A stretch of 64,000 nucleotides of DNA from Branchiostoma floridae (lineage: Eukaryota > Chordata > Leptocardii > Amphioxiformes > Branchiostomatidae): the NCBI RefSeq assembly GCF_000003815.2, contig NC_049995.1, positions 8,508,100 to 8,572,099 of the forward strand, given 5' to 3'. Within the stretch, counting starts at the first letter, position 1. The number at the start of each line of letters is the position of its first letter. Of this stretch, positions 1-10,900 are shown one piece after another. A program made the translations under genes and the position numbers. The notes under the pieces are model-generated. The model saw nothing but the letters and a program-made list of their open reading frames with translations. It was not told the DNA's origin and made no database searches.

Positions 1-230
1 ACACAAGGAGGGGATTGTCCATCCCTTGACAAAAACTGTAGTCGGTCAGTCCAATTTCTTGTGTTGGGTATTGCAGTTGAGCTTTGCCAGAATTGCTGCT
101 TTCATTTTGTTTCAAATTTCAAGAGTCAATCTCAAGGTCCAAGTTGCATGTTACATGGTAAGGAATCTATGATATTGTGCGTTGTGCTTTTGGGTATGAA
201 AATACTAATTTTCTTCTTTATCCTCAACAG
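1..230. other. intron or upstream flank of the first Death gene
   Basis: No convincing exon is visible before the CAACAG acceptor at 225-230. A short open frame over 61-369 reads through the acceptor in the wrong phase and is taken as chance. Confidence 0.4.
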
Positions 231-1249
231 AGTTGGCTACGCTGCAGGTGACACAATCTCCGAATGCAGTACAACCTTCAAGTGGGCAACCTCAGCGGGC
301 ATCTCAAGTGCAACCACAGTCGGGTTCACGGGGGCAACCTCAGCCGGCGACTGCGGGACCATCCAATAATACTGAAGGTTATTCTTACCTTTCAATGGAA
401 ATGTTTTTCCACCAGAGAAATCCATTATCATCCAAATGTCCACAATAAGGTCGTTCTCCATTCAGAGTGCGCATTGTGGGAAATATGTCAAAGGTGAAGG
501 TCCTTGAGGGACAAACAAAATATGTCTTTGTGCTAACCGAGACAATGGTCGAGACTAAAATTGTTTATGTCAGGCGAGTTCACCTTTGACATATTAACCA
601 TAATTCCTGTACGCGGTATGGTGGACGGGCATATGCCAACACACATCCGAAAAATGTGGTTTTGATAATTTTTTCAGCATTAATTTTGTTCTATCACACC
701 ACGTGCACATAGTACAATACCTCATCTTGTTTCACCAAAAAGCAGTTACTCAAGCAACTGGATATGAATATATTTGGCAACGGTCAGACGTTTCAAACAA
801 CATCCGTTGTTTTTTCGTCAGTGACACTGATGTGTCTGACCGTTTCCAAAACCATATCCAGTTGCTTGAGTAACTGCTTTTGGGCGTATGTTATTAACGT
901 TCTAATCTTCGTATCTCATTTTATTTCGTTCATATTCTCTTTAGTTGAGTTGACTCCATATTTCAACATCATCGCGAAGAACATGGGAGTACAGTGGCCA
1001 CAACTTGCTTCGAACCTCGGACTGCCATTTACACAGATCCAAGCTATAAAACAAGAGAACAGTAATAACTGCTGGATGTGTTGTCAGCAAATCTTGCACA
1101 CATGGTTCTATAGCAATGGCGCCCAAGCAACGTTGGACGCCTTGAAAGAGGCCGTTAGGGAATCTGATCACCAGGATGTTACAGAAATGTTGGAAATGAA
1201 ACAATTAGAGTTACAAAAGAACACATCAGGTTCCACTTCCCATTCTTAA
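231..1249 (+). CDS. Death-domain protein, 3' part (linker exon + Death exon)
   Basis: Two exons are supported: 231-377 and 945-1249, ending in TAA. Both borders are phase 1, so they join in frame (GAA then G+TT). The first exon follows a CAACAG acceptor and encodes a Gln/Pro/Ser-rich linker starting LATLQVTQ, homologous to the linker exon of the MyD88-like gene at 16506 (LATQQETG). The second encodes a Death domain of about 86 residues starting ELTPYFNIIAKNM, with the usual helices and W residues (QWPQLASNLGLP; CWMCCQQIL), then a short Ser/Thr tail. The family makes homotypic contacts in cytosolic immune or apoptotic signalling. The N-terminus is outside the window; by analogy it may be another Death exon, so a Death-linker-Death protein is possible (inference). 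The Death domain is a close paralogue of the one at 4813-5072. It stands where the related gene has a TIR. Confidence 0.75.
455..612. mobile_element. MITE-like repeat, CATTGTGGG/TCAAAGGTGAAGG family
   Basis: The sequence has inverted ends built around GCATTGTGGG.AATATGTCAAAGGTGAAGG and its complement TTCACCTTTGACATATTAACC. Related copies are at 37666-37853, 50772-51050 and (one end only) 59148-59210. It lies in the intron between the linker and Death exons. The superfamily is not recognised. Confidence 0.55.
741..883. mobile_element. snap-back inverted-repeat element
   Basis: An arm starting AGCAGTTACTCAAGCAACTG is matched by its reverse complement ending at about 883 (CAGTTGCTTGAGTAACTGCT). 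A second inner inverted pair follows, around GTCAGACG / GTCTGAC. The element could form a long hairpin. A degraded relative with the same end and CAGACGTTTC motif lies at 22838-22945. It sits in the intron just upstream of the Death exon acceptor. Confidence 0.6.
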
Positions 1250-2104
1250 AACAACGCCCAAGTCCGCCACCCATGTAACATACTTGTGTCACGTGACGTA
1301 TGTGACCTTTGACTTCTAGGTCATGTGACCGCCCAATTCTCAGCTGATGAAAAATGGCGGATGCCATTTGAAAGTCTTCAGTCTTAATGCTCCATACTTA
1401 ATGTCATACGTATGCAATCTTATAGACCCCTTCATATTAATTACTTGCATCTGCTTCATGCTATTGTTAATTGCGTTGTGAAATTTTCATCAGTAAGATA
1501 AAAAAAGGTCAGATACTGCCCTGTTACATGTTGACATATGGGAACTTTTATCTTTGAGGTTCGAGTTTTTCTTTGATTTTATAATTATAATTATATTTCA
1601 TGCTATGTAATTCTCATTTATACCTGATTCGTTTTGATTTTGAAAAGGACTCCCTAGAAAATCATTTTAATACTCAGGTGATTTAAGGATCACCCAAAAG
1701 ATTCATAAATAGAAAATGTAATTTTTTTACAAATGGACTGTTTGTAGTTGAACACATACTGTAAATAGAGGTAGAATAAAGGAAAATTCACTTTGATGCC
1801 TCGAGTTTCTTTTCTATTAAATAGAAATTGATACACATTAATATGAATATGGTTATAAGATACAAATGCAGAACCCAATAGATTATGCTTGTGATATTCC
1901 TGTCTATTCTTCCTGGTTTTCCGGCCAAGCAGCTTGTATACCTGATTAACGTTTCTTAGGCCTACGCCATATTTCCTACCCGGGGCCCGGCCGGGCTGTT
2001 TGCGGAAACGATAGATTAAAGTTTATGCCAATAGGTATGCACGCACAACTTGGCATGCTGTAGAATTATTTTGGTCCCTTTGTAAATATTTCCATAGGTT
2101 AAAT

Positions 2105-2372
2105 TCTTAGTATGTTGTATTCCTTTTCTAAGAATGGGAAGTTCTAGAATGACTTAACTGATTCTATCGTGTGCTTATGGCCAATTTACGAAAGTGCGAC
2201 AATATACCGTTTGGCTTGCCCCTGAGGCGTCGCCAAAAAACAACTAGAATTTCCCGGTTGCTGCTGAACATGGCGGGTGTAGCAAAGCATGACTAGTTCC
2301 TCTTTTGGTGACAAACAACGGCGTGATCATTACGTAATGGGACTCCCCTTCGTGTGGTAATGCCACGAAGAC
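2105..2372 (+). repeat. promoter-like duplicated block, copy 1
   Basis: This block is repeated at 3120-3322. Shared landmarks in the same order are TATGTTGTATTCCTTTTCTA, CCAATTTACGAAAG, AGAATTTCCCGGTT, ACATGGCGGGTG, CTAGTTCCTCTTTTGG, and a CACGAAGAC end. Copy 1 carries extra sequence in the middle. The ACATGGCGGG motif is YY1-like on the opposite strand. See the matching finding. Confidence 0.7.
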
Positions 2373-2779
2373 ATACATGTATGTTTTATATGATATCCCC
2401 AACATAAAGTTATGGATACACAAATCCAATTTACAACCCAGCGAGACCGCAAAATTGTCGCATTCCAGTGAGATACCCTTCAGATCACAGCATTCAAACG
2501 TACCTGTTATGTTTACCTGTGTAGAAAGTTCAAAGTTCATGGCCCACCTTTAGTGCTATCGGATTACACGGTAAACATGGAACCAAACGGTAAACACAGT
2601 CTTCTGGTGAGCAAAGGCCCCATAGGTAACCTTGCCATTGCGGTCAACTTGGAAACAGATATATGAAAAATACTAACAACTAGTTGGATACTTCATAACA
2701 AACACTGCGCAACAACAAGGTAAAGTCTGTGAACGCCACAACTATTTCCAACAGCAATCAGTACGGTGTTAAAAAGTGT

Positions 2780-2869
2780 GCAATAATCGAGCAAATAACT
2801 TTGGCAGCAGTGGGGTCGTTCTTGTTAGACTGCGACGCATCGAGTCAGGCTGCTCTCTGGGTCTCAGGT
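2780..2869 (+). other. candidate 5' untranslated exon
   Basis: A GGTCTCAG|GTAAGT donor at 2869 is close to consensus. It lies between the two promoter-like blocks and upstream of an acceptor (TACGTATACAG, 3501-3511) just before the start codon at 3521. The exon's 5' edge is a guess. Only transcript data could confirm it. Confidence 0.3.
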
Positions 2870-3119
2870 AAGTTTCCCAACTTTAACTAGTCAACACATG
2901 TACACGGCTGCTGTCCTGAGCTTTTGTTATCTCTTGTACGGATATATGCCCATTGCCCTTAAATTTGGATCAGATGTTAAACAAACCAGAAACCTGAAAA
3001 CTTTTCGAAGGTGCCTGAAATGTACTTTCTCTCTTGTGTATACCGCTACTACTATAACTTGAAACACCAGTACCTTTCCCTCCAAACCTTTGTCAAATGT
3101 TTTGTATATATAAGATTCC

Positions 3120-3322
3120 TTGTATGTTGTATTCCTTTTCTAACAATTGGAAGTTCAAAAATGACTTATGACCAATTTACGAAAGATACACAGACTGTAG
3201 AATTTCCCGGTTACAACATGGCGGGTGCAGCAAAACATGGCTAGTTCCTCTTTTGGCGACAAACAATGGTGTGATGGTTGTGTAATGGAAACCCCCTTCT
3301 TGTGGTATTGTCACGAAGACCG
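3120..3322 (+). repeat. promoter-like duplicated block, copy 2
   Basis: This second copy of the 2105-2372 block is in the same orientation and ends about 200 bp before the start codon of the two-pass Death gene. It is diverged by scattered substitutions and lacks part of the middle, so the duplication is not recent. Confidence 0.7.
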
Positions 3323-3520
3323 TATGAAAAAAGATACTGCTAATTTTGTATAGACGAACGTAATGTTGGCACGTGAATGAATATCGATTTACGTATACTA
3401 TTGAAGAATCTTATCTTTTTCTCACATTAGGTACACTACAATACTACTACAAGTATCTTACCTGGCTTACCGCTTGACTGACCCTTACTTCCCTGACGAT
3501 TACGTATACAGCCCGAGGAT

Positions 3521-5072
3521 ATGGCAACTTACTCTCTTTTGCCAACCGAAGAGCCGGAAGCACCCATTGCCCAGCCGGATAAGGACTCAGATAAGAAAGC
3601 AAGTGTCAACATCAGCGTTAGTTGTCCTTCTAACAACTTCTGCACCAGGAGGCTGATATACGCGCTTGTTGTCATCGCCATAGTTTGTATTTTTGTATTC
3701 GTTGCCGTGTATCAGACAGTGCTGAAAGCCGTTCTGGTAGTTGTAGCCATTGTCATCATTGTCGTGCTTTCTTATGTGGCGTACTTTTACGTAAGCAAAA
3801 GATCCAATCTGACGGCACAGAAAGATGGTAAACCGTCCGCAAATGGAAAGCAAGAAGAGGTTACTGAAAGTACAACAGAACCAGTGGTAAAGCTTAGAGA
3901 TATACAGAGCGTTGCTTTTAGAGAAGAAAAGGACGACGTGGAAATAATCGATTTGAGTGTGGCTACTGGGTTCCAGTCAGAAGATGCAGTCGATAGAACC
4001 CCAGTATTTATAACGGAAGAAGACTCTGATGAAGTCCAGGAACCGCTCACAATACATGGACATACTGATCCCAAGATGACATTTATTACTGAACACGGTG
4101 CTATTTATACTGTCGTTGAAAACACGAAGAACATTGCTACTCATCGTGGTACTAAGAATGTTACAGTAGTTTTCGGTGGAAATAACATGTTCTGTGGGCC
4201 AGTACATGTCCCCTGGAGGCCTGGTGGATTCCAACTGCCCGGTATGAATCCCTTTTCTTACCCTCTCCGAAAGGTTATGTTTTGAGCGTGTTTGTCTGTC
4301 TGTCTGTCTGTCTGTATGTCTGTGGCAGCATAAATCAAGAAGGCTTTGATTGATCCTGATGATATTTGGTAGGTGGGTAGGTGTCAGGAAAACGAAGGTC
4401 AAGTTCTATAATGGGCCCCCTAGTGACTTCCTAAGGTACTGCAGCAAAACTTCCATTTTTGATAACTCTTGTTCTGGACATGCTGTGATCGTGATTTTTT
4501 AGTCGTAGATAGCCATTGGGGCAGAGAGTAAGTGCTGTAAGTTTGGACCCCTATAGCTAGCGGTTTTTTGGAACTACAGGCGCCGAATTCCTTCCAAACT
4601 TCAGACGAGAATAACTGAAGAACGTGATGAAGGATCGTCATGATTTTTAGTATGTAGATAGCCTAAGAGGTGACTTACATAATGAGATACTAATTGTGCA
4701 AATCAACAGCCAATTTGCATAATTAATGAGGAAAGTTTATAAATCCACTGCATTCCATGATTTTCAAGCTGAAATTCATAATTTCGATAATCTAATCCTC
4801 TTTTTATGATAGAGTGGAAACCGTATTTCGACGTCATCGCTAAAGAGATGCCTGCGGACTGGCAACAACTGGCAACGAACCTCGGACTACCCTGGGCACA
4901 GATCCGGGCCGTTGATCGACAGCATTCCGGTGACTGCTGGATCTGTTGTCAGCAGGTTCTGGACATGTGGCGCAGTAACAACGGCGCACCAGCAACGGTG
5001 GAAGACTTGATACAAGCCGTGAGGGACACTGGTCACAAGGATGTTGTAGAAAAGCTCGAAGCTATGCAATAG
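3521..5072 (+). CDS. two-pass membrane protein with C-terminal Death domain
   Basis: Exons 3521-4241 and 4813-5072 join in phase 1 (G+AG gives Glu) to give 326 residues. The ATG at 3521 has G at -3 and +4. Residues 1-42 are polar. Two hydrophobic stretches follow at about 45-65 (LIYALVVIAIVCIFVFVAV) and 68-90 (LKAVLVVVAIVIIVVLSYVA), separated by only a few residues, then a SKRS stop-transfer. This suggests a tight hairpin with both ends in the cytosol (inference). Residues 95-240 form an acidic, Thr/Ser-rich linker. Residues 241-326 form a Death domain (EWKPYFDVIAKEM...DCWICCQQVLDMW). The Death exon is a paralogue of 945-1249. A membrane-tethered Death platform is plausible; the partner is unknown. 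I do not recognise a named orthologue. Confidence 0.8.
4286..4700. repeat. dispersed repeat headed by (GTCT)n
   Basis: Lying in the intron of the two-pass Death gene, it begins with a GTCT microsatellite. It continues with a diverged unit containing TGATATTTGGTAGG, AACGAAGGTCAAG, CCTAGTGACTTCC and GGTACTGCAG. Related units follow GT-rich tracts at 21486-21600, 36670-36800 and 61262-61330, and also occur at 53190-53330 and 59880-60060. It may be the 3' part of a retroposon, but no coding part is visible. Confidence 0.5.
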
Positions 5073-7001
5073 ACTACAACTGGTGTTACACATATGTTAT
5101 CTTTAGGGTTTCTTTACCAGTAAAGCATATTATTAAGTATCCTCGCTGCTTATATATCAATTTTCGTGACCATAGACTCCTTGATTATATTTGCTTGTAA
5201 AGGCCCTTTATCAGCGCTGCGGGTACTTGGAAAGTTTAATTGGTAACATTTTTGTATACACATGTACTTCCTACATAGATTTCGTAAAGTAATTCCTTTT
5301 ACCTACGAGAATGAGATATCAGCTCCGACAGGGTACTAGTACAGTTTTTGGTTGCGTTTGTATGTTTGTATGTTTGCAGTTTGCACCTACAACTGAAGAT
5401 CGTTTTGACAGATTTATTTGAATTTTCATTACTGTACATGTCTGGCGTTTTTATTGCAACATTTACTTAAGACAAGACAACACTCAAGCCCCTAGCCCAT
5501 GTTCGTGTTGTCATCGCTAAACAAATGTCATTATGAAACACTTAGTACTTGTTATGCATGATAAACAAATATCTGAATATAAACGGAAACAGGTATTAAG
5601 GAAATCGTTTGTTTGAATCAATTTTGATTAGGTATGTAGGTATTTTGTAAATAAACTTCCATCAAGACCTACCCACATACCAAGTACATGTATCAAGACA
5701 ATCCATCCAGAAACTCTTGACTGAGTTATTGTGTTGACAGACACACGATCGCTCCCGAGAACATAACCTTCTTGTGGAAGGTAACAACGAAATGAACAAT
5801 ACTTTTTCCGTCTAGCGCGTTAAAATGTAAGCTGCCAGGCTGAGCAGTTCTAGGTGGGAAATAATGGACACAAGACACAACAAAAACTTGAGGCAAAAAA
5901 TAGTCTAGACGATAGTCTACAAAATACCTATATTTTTCAACTATAAATCCTTGCGACAAGGGTCGCGATATCAAATGCTAGTACATACAAAATATACAGG
6001 AGATATTTGTACCTTAGTTGACATTATTAACCCATTTAGTGAATACCAGGTTGACAGAAACATTATGACACTTTAGATAAAAGCTGCAAACTCGCGTTCG
6101 CACATCTTCATATCTACTCAATATCTGTAGTTATTAGTAAATGATAATTTTGATTATATGAAAACATTCATATTTTCTAATAACTACAGATCGTTGGAAG
6201 ATATCAAGATGTGCCAACTTGAGTTTGGAGTTTTCATCATTTATCACCTAAAAAAAACATAATTTTATTGCAATGGTATGTACCAAAGTGCTGTATTTTC
6301 TCATAGAAAAAAAACAATAGGGGAAATTGAACTTAATCACGTCATCCGTATGGCTAAAAAATCATATTTAGAATTCATTTATACCAATGTATCAATCTTC
6401 GTTACCACTCATTTTTTTAATTCGCTAATGAGAAAACAATGGAAAGATAAAATGTCAATTTAAACAGGGAGGAAACTTTGAAGTGTAAGGAATCTAGCCT
6501 GGTATCCAGCCGTAATATAGCTCCCGAGTCTCTTCTGTCCTCCTGTGCCGAGAGGACAGAAGAGACTCGGGAGCTGTAATACGGCTGGATACCAGGCTAT
6601 AAGGAAGCCTGGTGCGGGGTTGTTTTGTGAGTGTCACGCCCCTTAGCTAACTAAAGCACGACATTCACCAATGGAAAGTCCCAAATTGTTCTGTACCGAG
6701 CCGCCATCTTGGATTTACACTTACCGCTTTGTGACCAAGGTCACGAAAGCCCTCCATAGCTTTCTTATTACAATATTCAAGTGTAACCTTTTGTTGTCTA
6801 TCTGTTAAATACGACACCTAACACTACCAAACCGGTCAGTTCCAAGAGCCACACCAAAGACCCGCAAAACACACAGGTAAGTTGAAAACCGAAGGATTGG
6901 GAACAGGGTTAGGCGACAGAGACATGCGACTCTTTCAAAGTGACAGTGTAACCGCTGAAAGGGGTACATGGGTTTCTTTTCAATGTTAATCTTATACGTG
7001 A
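5073..7001. other. intergenic region
   Basis: No coding exon is supported. The stretch holds 3' flank of the two-pass Death gene, AT-rich unique-looking DNA, an inverted repeat around AATATCTGTAGTTATTAG near 6120-6200, and the strong hairpin at 6496-6598. A minus-strand open frame at 5726-5974 has no recognisable domain. Confidence 0.5.
6496..6598. repeat. near-perfect 47-bp-arm hairpin
   Basis: The left arm starts AGCCTGGTATCCAGCCG and the right arm is its reverse complement, ending CGGCTGGATACCAGGCT. The arms differ at about two positions and enclose a loop of under 10 bases. The same AGCCTGG..ATCCAG end motif recurs at about 46627 and 46775 around a larger interval, so this is probably a compact MITE. 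Confidence 0.75.
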
Positions 7002-7239
7002 CCAAATTGCTAAGTTGAACGTATACATGTATGTAGCGGCTATAATACTACATCCTGCCATAGAGGTAATAGGGAATAACCTATATGCGTTTACAGACAG
7101 AAGGTTGGGTAGCATGGATAGGTCTCTTCGACAGGTAGCGTTTCCCTATAGTAGTTTCACTTCCGCATTTCGCCGCAACACATTACACGTATGCACACGA
7201 TTATTTGGAATAGCTCTTCAAAAACGCCTTGCTACTGGT
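7002..7239 (+). other. candidate 5' untranslated exon of the TIR receptor
   Basis: A CTACTG|GTGAGT donor at 7239 is followed by a TTTTCAG acceptor at 7863-7869, only 32 bases before the receptor start codon. The exon's 5' edge cannot be set. The open frame here (7015 on) has no known domain. Confidence 0.25.
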
Positions 7240-7883
7240 GAGTGTTCTCCATTTTCAATACTTTGTGTTCAAACTTTCTTCAATTGCTCCGTTAATTCTT
7301 GTACGTGTCAGAAGTACGAAAATAACTTATAATTCTTAAACAATTGACCATAACGTCTCGGTTTCGAGCATGAATTGAAATCGTACAAAACGTATACTAG
7401 TATTTCCTGTTGTATGCCACGCTTTTACGGCCTTTACAGCATTGTGTCCTAATCTATGACATACATTGAGTCGCTCAAAGTTTTATGGTTTCATGATCAT
7501 AACAGTCAATATCTGAACATAAAGATCAGGATTTCTATGATATCAGTTGCTACGCTCAGTGGTGTTGTGTTGTAGAAACCGTCAAAGCTGTCCAATACGG
7601 ACGAAACCATTGCCGATGGAGGGGAGTTGACGTTCTGCTACAGCTTGTGCGTGCCTACAGTGATTTTGCTTTCACTTAACAGTCACGCCAAGAAAGGGGC
7701 GAGGGGCTACTCGAACATCGTTCAGGGGAATCTCATTCAAATAATGTTTGGAGGAATTCGATTGAGAGGTACTTTGCCAGTTAGTCTTTTGATAACAAAT
7801 GCTTTTACCAAGGGCGTTCTATCACTTGGTCTATAACGTCCTTGCTTTTAGTATTACGCTTCTTTTCAGACGCTGCCATTTGG

Positions 7884-7898
7884 ATGAATAACAACTAA
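7884..7898 (+). promoter_or_regulatory. four-codon upstream ORF
   Basis: ATG AAT AAC AAC TAA ends three bases before the main start codon at 7902. If the leader runs from the acceptor at 7869, every ribosome scanning this mRNA meets it first. Confidence 0.35.
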
Positions 7899-7901
7899 AG
7901 T

Positions 7902-10900
7902 ATGATGCCGAAGAACGAGGTAAATCTATAGAAATTTAAAACATCATTGTTTATCAAAATCATTTTCTATGACATTTTATTATACCGTATTATTAAAGAA
8001 CTATATGGAGAATTTAATGAAAACTGGTACATGCACCTATGAAATTTCATATTGTTCTATTTCTTGATTATATTTCATGATTTTCACGAAATATCAATTA
8101 CCATTCTAACAAGCAGAATAATGTAGCCCTTACAGAACGAAAGAATAAAGTCTCCTAATTACATTCGTGAAGAAGGACTTTTTGTTTTCCGTTTCTGTGT
8201 TTATTTGTCCTGGTGTATGTTCGCAGATATTTGAATATTGTACAGTGACAGAAAGTGAGGCGGGATATGATGTAACTGGAGATCTGCAGGATTGGAAAAA
8301 TGGTTTGGCCTGGGTCCAAAGTTGGTGCGGCAGGCCTAGGCTAGGTCAGGGTTCATAGGAATGCAGGAAAATGAAATACTAGTAGTAGAATTAGCGAGAA
8401 ATTAATTCAACTGTGATGAATGAAACAAGAAATTCATAAAAAGTCATACAATGATGCTAGTGAACGAATAGCATGTAATCTACGATTTACTGTACTAAAA
8501 ATCCGCCTCTTTTGACCAGGTTACGTCATCCCTAGCAGTGATATTCCTGTTTGGCGTGACGTCAGCACGAGACGTGGACCTCGGCTTGTGCTCGGTAGAA
8601 AGGGAGACGTGTGCGTGTGGAACAACCGGTCTCAACTTCATCATTACTTACAAAGCGTATGTCTAATCGTTATCATTCTCCTACGCAGAGGAACCACAGT
8701 CGTGTCAAAACTTCCAGCGTTGGGGACCGGGCGTTAGGAGGATGATCGTTATGTACTTCCTTGCAACCTATTCGAAGTAAAAGACCCTAGCTGTCAGTCT
8801 GTGGCCATTGAAACGAAAGCGAAGGTATTTGTCGGTCTACGTGTTCGCTTGTCCTGGTGTGTGTCCGTAGTTATTTGTGTGAATATTGTATACATGTAGA
8901 ATGGCCTGATGTGACGCCAAGTATAGTGCAACTGTAACCAGAGACTGGCAGGATGGGAAGGTTGAATCGGCCAGGGTCCAAAGTTGTTCCCTCAGGTTGG
9001 CAGGATGCATAGACAAAAGTAGCGCTAGCGAGTTACTCACTATAATGAATAAGATTAACCGTTCTTCAAAACACCAAATACTTAACGGAGGTCATGGATT
9101 TCTTGACGACAGCGCGTTATATCCAAAGTGTATGTTTTCAGATGTTCTGCGTTCTACAAGTGGGAACACTACTGCCGCCCATGTGACGGAGTCAAGCACG
9201 ACCAGGTGTGTGAGAAGTACCGCTACTGCGCAGAGTGCCATGACGTCACGTACGGTAAAAATGACGGCTGCGCCAGATGTCCACCTAGCAAGTACGGCAA
9301 GTTCTGCACCTCAGGTGGGTTCTAAATTTTTATTAACAACATTTTCGCCCATAAGTTCTGTTTTTGATGCACATGTTTGTAGTGGCATGTATTCGTACTT
9401 ACAGAAGGGTGTCAAAAGGTGAGGGTGAAGATAGTGTCACCATAAAAGTCAGATTTGAGGGAATGATGGGAAACAGTAGTTCGGATTGAACTAGTCGTTC
9501 ATCATACATGACAGACCTTCCAGGTCACGAGGTCAAAGGAAGAGGCTACTTATAATAATATCGGGTGTATTTTGCAGCCAGTAGGTACCCAGAGTATTCT
9601 CGGGGAGGTAATGTTCTTTGTGTTTTAACAGTTATATTTTTCATATCCTATAGCTAGTCACGTTCATATGCATGGACATATGCCTTGTAAATCAAAGCTT
9701 TTGGTCAGTCCTCTAGCTGAAATGACCGGAAGTAAATGTCATGTCAGGTGGCCTGAACGGAATGTGATGTCAGCAAAGGGTAGAATTCATTTTGTTATCC
9801 CATGATGTTTCTGACCAGATTGCCAGTGCCAGCACGGCGGTGCTTGTAATCAGGACGGGAGCTGCCGATGTCCGGTGGGGTTCCACGGAACGTACTGTGA
9901 ACAGGCGATCGGTCAGTACATACCTTTACCTTTGCTTTGCTTCACCATTGATTGTATCATATGTATATTCAAAGTTTAACGTTCCGTGGCTTTGAGCCCT
10001 CATGGTACAATTTTTTTCTTCTTTTAGGACCGGTCCGGAAAAAACGGACCTGAAAAAATCAGACCGATTCGAAATTGGACCGACTCGAAAATGAACAAAT
10101 TATACCGACACGACTGTTTTGAGGCTTACATGTCCAAGCAAATAACAAGAGGGAAGTAGAGGAGAAATTTTTCCACAGTCAAACTTGGTCTAACACAGAG
10201 GCAGTTAGCGTCGTTTACGTGAAGATAGGATTTTAAAACGCTAATGGATAGAATCCAAAAGTTGTTAGCGAAATGGACCATTGTTTTGAGTAGTTCAGTT
10301 CACAAATAATTAGGTCCAGGTTAATGTCCGCACCTGGACCTGATCCTCTGGACCTGGACCGCACCTGTACCTGAATTTGCTGTACCAGTACCCACTCCTA
10401 ATACAATGTACTATACCATGTACAGTTGATGGCAGCTGGTCTGACTGGAGCCCCTGGTCGACTTGTAGCGTGACATGCGGGTCCGGTACACAGAGTCGCA
10501 CCCGTACCTTTACCGACCCTGCGCCGGCCAACGGCGGGGCACCGTGCGAGGGGAACTCACAGGACACCCGGGACTGTCATACAGGGACAGGTTGCCCAGG
10601 TTAGACTAAGGTCGCATTCCGTAACCGGGGCCCTTCGGACAGCTTTTGGGTACAAAAAGTGTGATAGCAAACTATACAAGACGTAAAGAGAATAGTTGTG
10701 GGCATTATTTGTGTATATTCTTACGTATACATTTCTATGTATTTTGCGTTTCCACAAACAGTCTGGCCGGGCCCCGGTTTGGGAATGTGACGTTAGCCTA
10801 AAGTCTGCTCTTGGTAGCCAATTGCTCAATTATCATCACATTTATGGCACATGAACCTTGAATGCAACTAAACGTGAAATTGAAGAACAGTAGCTAACAC

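Larger units (their letters stand above)
1250..3500. other. 3' flank of gene 1 and upstream region of gene 2
   Basis: No exon of a third gene is visible. Contents are a possible AATAAA (about 1775), a partial MITE end at 1957-2028 (CCGGGGCCCGGCCGGG family), and two copies of a roughly 200-260 bp block described separately. Confidence 0.5.

Noticed and set aside
5726-5974. Minus-strand 82-codon open frame
   Set aside because: No domain, no splice context and no conserved features; the length is expected by chance.
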